DNA of 64,000 bases from Luidia sarsii (taxonomy: Eukaryota; Echinodermata; Asteroidea; Paxillosida; Luidiidae). How positions within the stretch are numbered: the first letter of the stretch is position 1; each line of letters starts with the position of its first letter. The stretch is from NCBI GenBank assembly GCA_949987565.1, contig OX465113.1, positions 1,890,264 through 1,954,263 on the forward strand. Direction: 5' to 3'. The notes beneath the pieces were generated by a model. The model worked only from the letters and a program-made list of their open reading frames with translations, had not been told where the DNA came from and ran no database searches. Of this stretch, positions 26,996-37,500 are shown in pieces. The position numbers were made by a program, and so were the translations under genes.

Positions 26996-27278
26996 TACTT
27001 TTGTGTTCGTCTCTTGAAAGTAAGATATTTCAAATTTACAAAATCCATCACATTAATGTAATGCATACCGTAACAGGTGCTTAGCAAACCGAATACCTAT
27101 GTGGAGTTGCAAAACGACTGAAGTATGCGCAAACAAATCAACAATGGGTGAATCGGCGGACCGGCAAGCTTCTTCCAACACCAGTCAGTCAACCGTGGGA
27201 AGACATGATGGCATATCATTATAATAAGGGGCAAGGTTGCGAGTATAATAATAATACGTCTGGGTGCACTCAACTCAC

Positions 27279-27399
27279 CTTCTGCAGCGGGCACGAATGG
27301 ACATTGACGTGATGAAAGCAACAGTTGTACTGACTGGCGTCAGATTTGCGAGCTGGGCACGGCGTGTGGTGACACCAACGCTTGGCTTCCGCTCCACTC
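27279..27399 (-). CDS. Internal exon C (cysteine-rich) of the same split gene
   Basis: This is a 121-bp internal exon with strong splice signals: a long pyrimidine tract ending tttctcttggacag before the exon, and AGAAG|gtgagt after it. One frame is open: one base completing the exon B codon, then 40 codons ending in phase 0. The peptide has five cysteines in a compact pattern (RWCHHTPCPA, then a CC pair in QYNCCFHH, then HSCPLQK) and is rich in histidine. This density of cysteines fits a disulphide-stabilised extracellular module. The phase-0 end matches the phase-0 start of exon D. No named domain could be assigned by eye. Confidence 0.75.
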
Positions 27400-27991
27400 C
27401 TGTCCAAGAGAAAAAAAAAACAGACAACAAGTTTGATAGAGTTCTGAATTGTATCCACCAGGAGAAATTATGCTGTCAGATCCCGTCTGGTTTTGATGCA
27501 TTGAAGTCTGGATACGATATCAATCTTGGCTACGTTTCTTCGCACGTCCATCTTCAGATTCAGCGTGTACATTTCTTTCCTTCTATTACTTTTATCACAA
27601 GACAGAATTCCAACATAAATCCACAAACAAACCCCTGTTATATCATTGCCGTGTATTGATTTTTTAATATTTTTTTAATTTTTTTTTTTTTATTATATAT
27701 GAGATTGCCATTGATGTAAGTAAACTCCTTTTGAAAAGATCAAACCACAATGCGAAATTGCTTTAGAATTGGCAGCTCAATGGCGTCTGCTCAATCAACT
27801 TTGCATTCAGGTTTGCGTCACCGGTGGTATAGGTCCGCTCATGAGAATCCAACTCGTGGTGGCATTGAAGGTGAACCAATTTTCTCATCTATAGCGCTTA
27901 ATTATACAGAGGAAATACGCACATGAAGGGCGCTTTATAAAATAAATATATATAATCGTAATCACAAAGGGAAATATAATGGAACGTGAGT
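27400..27991. other. Intron B-C, no gene seen
   Basis: AT-rich DNA including a long T-run at about 27660-27695. It contains the branch-point and pyrimidine-tract region of exon C at its left edge. Nothing else recognised. Confidence 0.5.
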
Positions 27992-28192
27992 GCAGCTAGC
28001 TACTCGGTGTCAACACGCTCTTCTTCGGTGTCAACATGCTCCATAGTCCTCCAATATTTTGGTCAGGTATATAGTACCCGTGCCGCACAGCGAGCGCGCT
28101 TGGTCCGCACTGTCCGACAATTTCTTAGGCAGCTAGGGGAGCATGTTGACGTTAAAGAGAGCGTGTTGAGTCTGTTGACACCGAGAAGCTGC
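27992..28192. mobile_element. Small foldback (MITE-like) element
   Basis: The left arm (27992-28042: gcagct, then ctcggtgtcaacacgctc, then tcaacatgctcc) is the inverted copy of the right arm (28137-28192). Each arm has two half-copies of a module ending in gtcaac plus (a)(c/t)gctc. The unrelated centre is about 95 bp. No coding capacity, so it would be non-autonomous. Target-site duplications are not clear. Confidence 0.6.
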
Positions 28193-29592
28193 AAAAACGT
28201 GCGATACACGAAAGAACTAAAGATGACATCGTTTAATTGAACTTCACATATTTAAATATTTAGAATTATATACATTATAAATAATATATAGGCCTATTCA
28301 AATATTTCCTGAATTGGAATTTCAGTTAGGCATATCTGATATCCGGTATATTTGTTCTGGGTCATCTTTGTTACATTTCATTTTATTTTCAATAATTAAT
28401 GAAACCTTTATGACGAACCGTATATTATAATCAGCGCGGTGTGTTTGGTGTTTAAACTCCTAAACATTTCAAATCCAATCATACAGTGAAACGGGGTGAG
28501 GCGGGGGGCGCTCATATTGCTGTCATCAGTGTGAGAATAATGTCTGGATGCTGGGTTGGGAAGAAAACACCTGTTCAGTGGGCCCCAGCTCAAGGACCTC
28601 GCCCATCTCAATGTTTCATGCTCCTCCTCGTTATTTTCAGCAGGAAAATCATTATTCATTTCGTGTTAGAATGTGCACCTCATCCGCGACGCCCCGCCTC
28701 ACCGATAGCAACATAGTCACAAGTGAAATTATAGAGTACAGAGAGACAAAATGTTTTTTTTTCTTTTTTTTTCAAAGATAACCTCTTTGAAAAATTAATG
28801 AGCATAGGGAGAGAGGAGGGAGGCACGTAGCATAGAGGTGCTGGCCTTCCGTCACGCTGACCATGAGCTCAATTAACATGATCTTTATGAGTCTACTATT
28901 ATAATATAGGCCCTAGCCTCCCCTGTAATATTTCGCCTGTACATGCGGCATGCGATACTGTACATGAACGCGTCTGGAGTGGAGGCTTTTTCCAACCGAG
29001 CCCACACCTTTGGGCATGCAGCCATGCCTCGTCTCTGTCACAAATCTCAAAGGTAGCACACAGTCCCTGGCTTTTTCGTGGATCCACAAACAGTTACTTC
29101 TGCAAAACTATGACGCGTTCACCTTTACTGGGTTCACCTTTACTCGATGCTGGAGCTGGAGACTATATATATACACACGCCGTGTTTCGAGACGGGGAGG
29201 AGAACATGAATATGTTTCGGTCCATTCCAAATGAAAAAGCGCTAATGGTCTATAGCGATGTACCAGGTGAAAAAGGGGGACCAGTAAAAGGAGATATTTT
29301 AGGTGGAAATCGTCTAGTTCCGTGGTTAACGGTTCCGGAGATATCTATCTGCATGGGTTCGTCTATCCCATGCTGTCGAAAGACGGAAACACGGCCAAAT
29401 CCCACGGTAATTCAGCCAACAACACACCGGGAAGAGAAATCCGCCCTGCGGGGCTTGCTCTACTGATTGAGATATAAATCCACTTCCCAACCAGAAGTCT
29501 GCGGCGAAGGAACGCGCGCACCAGCCCGAGCAGTCCGCGTGGCTGGTGCGCAAAGGTTTACTCAGTGTTAGTGTACCTCGGAGTTTGGCTGC
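28193..29592. other. Intron B-C, no gene seen
   Basis: Unique-looking DNA. A 15-bp direct duplication (gttcacctttactgg/c) occurs at about 29118-29148. No exon or RNA gene. Confidence 0.5.
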
Positions 29593-30270
29593 AGGTCGTT
29601 AGACAGGGGGTGGAGAGAGGGGGAGAGATGGGAGAGAGGGGATGAAGGGGGAGGGAGGGAGGGATGGAGAGGGAGGGAGGGATGGAGAGGGAGGGGGAGG
29701 AGGGAGGGAGAGGGGGAGAGGGAGGGAGGGAGGGGGAGATAGGGGAGAGAGGGGAGAGAGGGGAGAGAGGGGAGAGAGGGGAGAGAGGGGAGAGAGGGGA
29801 GAGAGGGGAGAGAGGGGAGAGAGGGGAGAGGGGGGAGAGAGGGGAGAGAGGGGAGAGAGGGGAGAGAGGGGAGAGAGGGGAGAGAGGGGAGGAAGGGAGG
29901 CAAGGCAGGCAGGGAGGTAGGGAGGGAGGGAGGAAAGAAGGGAGGTAGGGAGGCAGGCAGGGAGGCAGGAAGGCAGGGAGGGAGGGAGGCAGGCAGGGAG
30001 GTAGGGAGGGAGGAAGGAAGGCAGGGAGGCAGGGAGGCAGGAGGGAGGGAGGCGGAGAGGGAGGGAGGGGAGGGGGATGGAGGGAGGGAGGAAAACAGAC
30101 AGAGGTGTAGGTAGGAAGGTAGAGAGAGGGAGGGACAGAAAAATGGAGAGAGGGAGAGCGAAGAGAAGAGGAGAGGAGATAGAGAGGGTGTGGAGGGGGG
30201 TTGAGGGAGAAAGGAAAAGGAAAAGGAAGTCACGAAACAGCACCCGAAAGCTTCGCAAAGGGGAATGGGG
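29593..30270. repeat. Purine tract with a 10-bp core array
   Basis: About 600 bp almost entirely of G and A on the plus strand. The centre (about 29738-29890) is a regular 10-bp array, ggggagagag. It is flanked by agggaggc/agggaggt tetramer-based repeats to about 30075. The long open frames on both strands (Gly-Glu-Arg and Leu-Pro-Ser rich) are artefacts of the tract. Such homopurine runs can form triplex DNA. Confidence 0.93.
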
Positions 30271-30888
30271 GTGTTGTGAGACACAACAGAGGTGAAGGGA
30301 CGTGTGGGAATCGTGCAGGGGTACATACACGGCCAATTAGCTCCCCCAAGAATGGCGTCTCCTATATATAGCACTTTCTAAATGACGAGTCATTCATAAC
30401 GCATAGGAAAGGAAAGAGAAAGAGAGAGAGGGGGAAAAGGATAAAGGCATATATCCCATGCGGTGTTTGTTTGCAATTTTTGGTTATTGGATTTTGTGCT
30501 CGGGTGGTTGGTTTGAAGTTTGTTTTTCCGGGGCACGTTCAATTAGAGCCTTTTAGAGATTTGAAGGAAGAACGTGTGGCCTAACGGACAGGTTCAAGTA
30601 TTGGTTATATCGGAGTGTCTGGCATTTGACCACGACGACCGGGTTAAAGAAAGAAAGAAATAAAAATCGAAATTAAAAAGATTATCATCTGACGTGAAGC
30701 ACGGCTTCTCAATAAAAAAGAAATTGGGCGATTTCATATCAAATTCGAATGCAAGAAGTATAGGCCTATAAGTAATTGATTATTCCCCTCAGGGGTCGCA
30801 GACATCTTTCTGGGGGAAAAAAACGTGTCTCTATCAATTTCGATTGGTTTTGGGTGGGAACTGCTTGACGTCCTCATCGTTCACTTTG
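30271..30888. other. Intron B-C, no gene seen
   Basis: Mixed DNA with short GA and AAAG runs at about 30410 and 30650. Nothing else recognised. Confidence 0.5.
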
Positions 30889-31819
30889 GTATCTCTCCTG
30901 AATCACTCTGGGTATCTCTCCTGAATCACTCTGGGTATCTCTCCTGAATCACTCTGGGTATCTCTCCTGAATCACTCTGGGTATTACTCTGGGTATCTCT
31001 CCTGAATCACTCTGGGTATCTCTCCTGAATCACTCTGGGTATTACTCTGGGTATCTCTCCTGAATCACTCTGGGTATCTCTCCTGAATCACTCTGGGTAT
31101 TACTCTGGGTATCTCTCCTGAATCACTCTGGGTATCTCTCCTGAATCACTCTGGGTATTACTCTGGGTATCTCTCCTGAATCACTCTGGGTATTACTCTG
31201 GGTATCTCTCCTGAATCACTCTGGGTATCTCTCCTGAATCACTCTGGGTATTACTCTGGGTATCTCTCCTGAATCACTCTGGGTATCTCTCCTGAATCAC
31301 TCTGGGTATTACTCTGGGTATCTCTCCTGAATCACTCTGGGTATTACTCTGGGTATCTCTCCTGAATCACTCTGGGTATCTCTCCTGAATCACTCTGGGT
31401 ATTACTCTGGGTATCTCTCCTGAATCACTCTGGGTATCTCTCCTGAATCACTCTGGGTATCTCTCCTGAATCACTCTGGGTATTACTCTGGGTATCTCTC
31501 CTGAATCACTCTGGGTATCTCTCCTGAATCACTCTGGGTATTACTCTGGGTATCTCTCCTGAATCACTCTGGGTATCTCTCCTGAATCACTCTGGGTATC
31601 TCTCCTGAATCACTCTGGGTATTACTCTGGGTATCTCTCCTGAATCACTCTGGGTATTACTCTGGGTATCTCTCCTGAATCACTCTGGGTATTACTCTGG
31701 GTATCTCTCCTGAATCACTCTGGGTATTACTCTGGGTATCTCTCCTGAATCACTCTGGGTATTACTCTGGGTATCTCTCCTGAATCACTCTGGGTAATTA
31801 CTCTGGGTATCTCTCCTGA
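30889..31819. repeat. Two-module minisatellite (23 bp and 12 bp)
   Basis: The array is made of module A (23 bp: tatctctcctgaatc plus actctggg) and module B (12 bp: tattactctggg). I count 31 full A, one partial A and 17 B. B never occurs twice in a row. The 5' half is mostly AAB; the last third is strict AB alternation. B looks like A with an internal 11-bp deletion. Within modules there is almost no sequence divergence, so the array is young or homogenised. It ends directly against the hairpin cluster at 31830. Confidence 0.95.
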
Positions 31820-31883
31820 GCTAGCGAAATTTGCAGCAAACTATTTGCTTTAATATAGGAAAGTTTGTGGTGACACCATGTAT

Positions 31884-31940
31884 ATCTTCTCTTTTAAGAA
31901 GTGTGGCTCTGAAAGAGCCACACTTCTTGAAAGGGAAGAT
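31884..31940. repeat. Perfect 15-bp hairpin within a longer stem
   Basis: aagaagtgtggctct (31896-31910) and its exact complement (31914-31928) flank a 3-base loop. A further 12 bases on each side pair with two mismatches. On the minus strand the top of the stem reads GGCTCT-TTC-AGAGCC, one loop base short of a histone 3' stem-loop. Confidence 0.85.
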
Positions 31941-32005
31941 ATTCATGGTGAATATAGGAAGGTTTGCGGTTACACCATGTATAAGGTCTCTTAAAGAAGA
32001 GGTGT

Positions 32006-32021
32006 GGTTCTGAAAAGAACC
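32006..32021 (-). ncRNA. Histone-mRNA-type 3' stem-loop
   Basis: The minus strand reads GGTTCT-TTTC-AGAACC, a perfect 6-bp stem with a 4-base TTTC loop, then ACACC. This fits the metazoan histone stem-loop pattern: six pairs beginning GG and ending CC, a U-rich 4-base loop, and an ACC-type 3' flank. It starts 17 bases after the GAAAC of the hammerhead-like core on the same strand. The A-rich 5' flank usual for histone genes is missing and no histone gene is present. Confidence 0.5.
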
Positions 32022-32037
32022 CGAGTGGTAACTCGAC

Positions 32038-32068
32038 GTTTCGACCAGTACGCTCTGGCCGTCATCAG
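32038..32068 (-). ncRNA. Hammerhead-ribozyme-like core (left arm, apparently intact)
   Basis: On the minus strand: CTGATGA (32068-32062), one extra C, GGCCAG, a 6-base loop AGCGTA, CTGGTC, then GAAAC (32042-32038) followed by GTCG. GGCCAG and CTGGTC pair over six bases with one G-U, giving a stem II between the two invariant core segments. CTGATGA and GAAA are the conserved hammerhead core. The unpaired extra C before stem II is non-standard, and stems I and III were not resolved, so activity is unproven. Hammerheads of this kind are known in Penelope-like retroelements. Confidence 0.55.
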
Positions 32069-32072
32069 GAGA

Positions 32073-32103
32073 ATGATAACGGCCAGAGCATACTGGTCGA
32101 AAC
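32073..32103 (+). ncRNA. Hammerhead-like core (right arm, damaged)
   Basis: The mirror copy on the plus strand keeps stem II (GGCCAG, AGCATA, CTGGTC) and GAAAC (32099-32103). The first core segment reads ATGATAA instead of CTGATGA. Two core positions, C3 and the catalytic G8, are changed, so this copy should be inactive. Confidence 0.5.
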
Positions 32104-32119
32104 GTCGAGTTACCACTCA

Positions 32120-32135
32120 GGTTCTTTTCAGAACA
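32120..32135 (+). ncRNA. Histone-type stem-loop, mirror copy with one broken pair
   Basis: Plus strand GGTTCT-TTTC-AGAACA, the inverted copy of 32006-32021. The outer pair is lost (final C changed to A). Confidence 0.42.
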
Positions 32136-32344
32136 ACACCTCTTCTTTAAGAGACCTTATACATGGTGTCACCGCAAACCTTCCTATATTGATTCACCCA
32201 CCATGCAAAGCCTTAAGTCTTATCCATATACATAGTGTCACCGCAAACCTTCCACTAAGTTTTTTCCACCATACAATGCAAACATTCAAGTCTTATCTAA
32301 ACTGTTTGCTCTATACAGTGTATGCCTACTCTCTAAATGCAAAA

Positions 32345-32384
32345 GAGTGAATAATTCACTCTCTCAAGGAGTGAAAGTCACTCC
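32345..32384. repeat. Two small hairpins
   Basis: gagtgaat and attcactc flank one base (32345-32361). Seven bases later ggagtga and tcactcc flank aag (32368-32384). Both are perfect and share the core gagtga. Confidence 0.7.
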
Positions 32385-32393
32385 AAAAAGCCA

Positions 32394-32512
32394 AAACCGC
32401 TCAAAAACAGTGCCAAAAAAACCCACTCTTGTAAGGAGCCATATGGAGGACAACTTGTCCTCCATATGGCTCCTCTATGGGGTGGTGTTTTAGGGTGCTG
32501 CTTTAGCGGTTT
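32394..32512. repeat. Foldback with perfect 20-bp core palindrome
   Basis: The core aggagccatatggaggacaa (32434-32453) is exactly inverted at 32455-32474 around a single base. The outer arms (32394-32433 and 32475-32512) also match in inverted orientation with about 25-30 percent mismatch (aaaccgct, then gtgcc/gcacc). The perfect core inside diverged arms is unusual. Confidence 0.85.
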
Positions 32513-34392
32513 CCACACCTCTTACAGTGGTTTGCTCTCTTTTTGAAAGGTTTTGGCTTTTCCTGAGGAAATTTCACTCTTTGCGGTAGACGGCATTTTA
32601 TACGAGACAGTAATTCGATTGGTTTCTTTCTTTCAGAAGACGAAAGTCAAATGTTATTTCCCATTTCATGGGCATCGGGGAAAGATGTTGTACGGCACTC
32701 ATCGTGGGAGGGACCGCGTATCTAGGTCTGCAAAAGGTTTTCACGAAACTGATATTTTGAGAAAAAAAACTAAAAAACGGGGAAGCCTTGTTTCCACAAG
32801 GAAATGCTAAAGGCGCATAATTATGCAGGTATCCACGAGGATTTTACGAATCTGGTATTTGGAAATAACTCAAAAGTTTAAATTTGTGATGGGTAAGAAT
32901 CTGTCGCTAATTGAAGAGCTATATATTTCAGGGACATACGGTACAAATTTCTACCCAGGAAAGTGAATGTGATCATGTTATATCTACAAAGTGAATGTGG
33001 TTGAAGTAGGAGCACTTTTGAAACATCGTTTCTCACTTGGTTGTACATAAAATGCACGAGAACAGAGCAATGTCTCCACAAGGAGGCAAAAATCGGTATG
33101 TGTGCACACAAGTGTGTGTACCGAGTGTGAATTCTCCCGTTCGGTCTCTCTTTGCGGTGCCAGAATCTTCCAAAGCGTTAATCACTGTTTCGTATCCACC
33201 AGCTATATACGGGTACAGCCACCGCTGTTGGCTCGTGATTAAGAGTTCGGGATTTCGCACTTGACGAGGTTGAAGCACGTCCGGGCCATTAAGGAAATAT
33301 TCTCGTTAACTGAAGCGACCAGTCTGGGATTGATTGAAGAGAAACATTCTTTTCGTCATAAAGCGTATACTGCGCAAGGCGGAGAAAACTCATCCCATCG
33401 AGCCACTATACCTGGCAAATGTAAATACACATTGTGTCTGTCTTACGTGTATGGAAACCATAAATATGCCAGCGGCAAGGTGCTGGAGTCCCCAGGGAAT
33501 ACATTACACCCCCGTCCAATATAGGTCTCGAGAATCTTCCCCGGGCGCTGGGCAAGTAAAATAACGCGAATCTCAAATATACTCGGGTAATGGCGCAGGA
33601 AGCGATGGCACCGTCTAACTATATATAGGGCACAGTAACACCTAATGGGGGTAAAATCACAGACGCACCGATACCCTACATGTCAGGGGAAGAAAGATAG
33701 GTCCTGAACTCAGAACTGACCTTCGGGAGAGCCGAAGACAGGGGCTTTCAGACAACTGGACAAATATTCCGTTTGCAGGAAAAATACTCAGGTAGATTAC
33801 TACATGTACTAGGGGACAAGCGCTGGCATTAACGGTATACGGGTCCGTGCATTAAGCGGTAGCGCGTGGAATCAAATCTGCAATCGACACAAGTCTGAAT
33901 AATTTACTTCGTTAGATTGGAAACCTCGCTCCGAAGACTGCTAAGGGGATGTGAACAATTTGACGTCCTCGTTCCCGTGCAAGCGAATCGTAGATTTGTG
34001 TGCTTTAAGCAGAGGTTGCCGTGCGAAAAAAAAGCACACGAAACAACCTTTCAGAAGGGGAGGGGCAGCGTGTTGAGACAGTTATACGATGGGATGTACG
34101 CATTGTGAAAAACACACTTGTCTAGTGTCTTGCACCAGTGTTGTGACTGTCCCGAGAATTGGCAGTTGAACTTCCCAAAATGAAAGGGGAGGAGGAATCT
34201 GTCCAGAGGCTTGATCAATGGGTGTGACAGAATCTTAGATGTGACGTCTGAATGTTTTATTGCAGTCACTCACCGGACACTTAGCGTGTTGATTCAACCC
34301 ATCAATTATTCACAGGACTGGCGAAAGGAGAGGATTGTGAGTCGGGGTGGATGAAGGACTTTGGGATTTTTATATATATATATTTTTTTTAC
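32513..34392. other. Intron B-C, no gene seen
   Basis: Unique-looking DNA up to the donor of exon B. A (TA)n-T9 tract at 34367-34390 lies just past the donor. No exon or RNA gene supported. Confidence 0.5.
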
Positions 34393-34564
34393 CTCAGGTT
34401 CAAGCCGGGATCGAAGACTGGCTTGTAGTTGTTGGCGTAGGTTGTGTTGGTCTTGATGGCCCAGTCAAAGAAGGAATCCTCCACGTGGATGGTGAAATTC
34501 ACCACAAAGTTATCGGCACTGCGGACCTCTGTCGGAGGGTCTTCCAGCCATGCCATTGTCAAAC
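34393..34564 (-). CDS. Internal exon B of the same split gene
   Basis: This is a 172-bp internal exon. The acceptor reads gatgtcctccag|GTTTG and the donor CCTGAG|gtaaaa. Only one reading frame is open: two bases completing a codon from exon A, 56 codons, and two leftover bases. The peptide begins LTMAWLEDPPTEVRSADNF and ends VFDPGLNL. It has alternating hydrophobic residues typical of beta strands and two N-glycosylation sequons (NFT and NTT). The leftover AG joins the first G of exon C to give an arginine codon. G/C-ending codons predominate, unlike the surrounding intron. A (TA)n and T-run sit directly beyond the donor. The family is not recognised; a secreted or membrane-protein ectodomain is inferred. 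Confidence 0.75.
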
Positions 34565-37500
34565 CTGGAGGACATCACAGATGGAGAATACAACCAACAC
34601 CCACTCATTAATGTGTTCAATCTCAGTGATTGATCGGTGTAAACGTAAACCACCTGTTTCCGGCAAATAATTTCCTGTTGATAAAATGTTTGGTCTCTTG
34701 TTTTTTCCCCTCCTTCACAGTCGTCTCCAGATAAGTGTGATCGGCAGCTTCTACCGCCTCTACACTGTGATAGAAATGTTAGGCATTAATCGACCTACAT
34801 CTTGAGCCACCCTTGTTACAAATTTGTTACAAAATCTGGTAACATAATTGGTGGATAATAGACCGACTATTGGTGTCCATAAAAATCAGTCACAAAATAT
34901 AACAAGACATCGGAGTGATGAAAATGTTAAGCAAACGATTATAACACTTTATGCCCAGCGTTTCTACGAAGCAATCACAAAAAATCGCGACCACGCCAGG
35001 TTTTGACACCTTAAGATGGGAGGTGTCGTAGGTCGCGCGCGCGAAGTCATCCAGCGTTACTTCCTCCCTTGGTGGTGCAAAAAAAAAACCGCACGTACCG
35101 TGCGCGCGAACAAGGGTAACACTGTAATGAGGTCAGATTATCCTGGTCGGATTATGGTTCACGAAGCAGCTGAGAAGACAATCTGATTGAATCAAATCAA
35201 CAAATTAGTAGAACATTGATCAATGTACTTACTCCAGAAATGTCATTCAATTTATGCCCGACTCGACAGCCTCAATTGATTACGCACTCTTATAGACAAT
35301 TAATGAGCAAGCACGAATGACAAGGCAGATCTATTCCACTAACTGGGTCACTAAACATCGACATTAAAGCAAATCTCGATCTTATTATTATTTTTTTTTT
35401 GGGGGGGGGGGTTCACTTTACTTTGAGACGTATCTATGCGCTAACATTCGGGTATGCTAAATGCTCTAAATGGCTATCGATTTCATGTCCTTACCAGAAT
35501 GAAGATAAGCTGGAAGGGAGCAACAAAAAGTGCAGTGGTATTATTCATGCATGCATGTAAACATCTTGTATTCAACCACACCTAATAATATCGATTTGTC
35601 TACTCCCTCACACGGGTGCATGTCATTGTTAACTTTCCATCAATCATTCAATCATTTGGTACCAAAGGGCTAATGGCTTCTGGCAGCTTGTGTCTTGGCT
35701 CCACGGGTTCGCTGGAGCCGAGTGCACGCTGCCGACAATTAATAATTGTTCGCTCTTTCAGGCGTCTTGGGTCCGCCCTGTAACGGCGAGGAAGCAGACT
35801 CCGCGTCGGCGGCGGCGGAATAACCGAAATGGCTTCCGTCGTCATTCCCCCCGCGCAAGGGGCCCCGTGATATACGAACAATGGCGTGACGTCACGGGGG
35901 ACGGACAGTTCAAGGGAAGCGCGGGGTATAGTCGTGGGGCCGGGGAAGACGAGCCCGGCGTCGGATGCGCGACTTCTGGTGGAATTTGATCAAGAACTCC
36001 CAAAGTGGAATTTACACCGGTCTTTATAACGCGCTGAATATTCGCAGTCGCGGGTTCCCAAGTGGATAGACGTTTGAGTAGGCGTCTTGCGAAAAAAAAA
36101 AATCACTCGTATTTCAGTTTTATATATATATAAAAAAGTGGTGGTATACCTATATATTGCACAGTGCAATGCGGTGGGAAATTTTCACCGACTTCCAAAT
36201 TTGGGCATGCCTCTCCGTGTGTATTTGTACAGCATGCATGCTAACCTATACTCCATCAATATGGTGGAACGATTGAAGCTGTTAAACGAAACTTAATATT
36301 ATGAAACAAGGAGGTTCGTGCTTGAATTCAACATGCTAACTAAGGAATGGTCATCGGTGTGAATCATAATTAGATTGTCTGCCAAATCCTGGTCCCAAAC
36401 ACGTACTTCTGCAGAGATCGTAAATCATTCTGACATTTTGAGTTGTATGTAGCAAAATAAGTGAAGGTTTGTCTGAAGACAATACCTCGATTGTGATCCA
36501 ATCGCGCTCAGTCTTTCGTCAGGGACTCAACGAAATAAAAAGAGGACGCTGTTCAAAGATCCAACATCCAATCCCTATATACAGGGCGGGCAGACATGGA
36601 GATGAGTTCACTATCATGAAGTAACCTTTACTATCGGAGTAATCAGGAGACTGGTGCTTGGCTATCGTTGCAAGTCGGTGTCTAGGATTGGCAGCCGAAA
36701 TTTGAACCAACGGTTCATTTCACAGCCTGTCAGACGCCGTGTTTGTGCACTCTATACTGTTTTTCTCTCTCCCTCTTTTTTTCATATGGATGGGTGGGTG
36801 GGACTTTCACGCCTTGGCTGTATCGGGTGATTTTATGAGGGAAGAGAGAAGAGAGAAGTCAGTTTAAGGACTGTTTTTTATGTATTACTTGTGCGTTCGC
36901 CTTCGTTCATAGACAGTGGCTCCATTTGGATGTGATAACAACACTTTAAAGCAACAACATTGGTAAGATCGAAAAACAGAAATGTTCACAGATTTACATG
37001 AAACTTATACAGTTTGAAGATGGTTACGGTAGAAACCTCGCACTGAAATATTTCTGCCTAAAATGCTGTATTTTTGTAGAAAAGAGTAGAAGAAACCGTT
37101 TACGTCTCACCCCTATGGGCCTGGATCTCAACTATTTTTCGGAACAATACGTTGAATGCTGCATTTCCGCAAAACAAATAAAGCGGTTTTCACTATTTTA
37201 TCGAGACTCGGATTGAGCTGAAATGTTCACAGGTGTGCCATTCCATGCATAATGTTGGATCAGACAACGTATGGATGCTATTCTTTGACCTCGAACAATG
37301 TTTTGTTCTCCCTTTAAACGGAATGCGGCTTGGCCGTTTAAACCGAATATAGATGCGATCAAACTATCCAACTAATAGGCATGATTATAAGACAGTGAAA
37401 TGAATTTCAATCAGAATTATACCGATTGTAAATGCTTTTATCTCCACCGCGAAATCAAATTAAAACAAAATGCAAAATCGAATTCGGTGCCAACTCGCCA

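Larger units (their letters stand above)
31830..32300. mobile_element. Complex foldback element with Penelope-like features
   Basis: Contains a near-perfect hairpin at 31884-31940 and a 240-bp palindrome at 31951-32190, then a direct partial repeat of the outer arm at 32223-32300. The motif ggaaggtttgcggtgacacc (or its complement) appears four times, at about 31857, 31957, 32165 and 32232. The centre of the palindrome carries hammerhead-like and histone-stem-loop-like motifs, listed separately. Classification as Penelope-derived is inference from the hammerhead core. Confidence 0.6.

Noticed and set aside
29568..30374. 268-codon ORF rich in Leu, Pro and Ser on the minus strand
   Set aside because: Low-complexity translation of the purine tract.
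34727..34800. Strong acceptor-like ttttttcccctccttcacag on the plus strand
   Set aside because: The following open frames end within 30 codons without a donor or poly(A) signal, and the supported gene is on the other strand.
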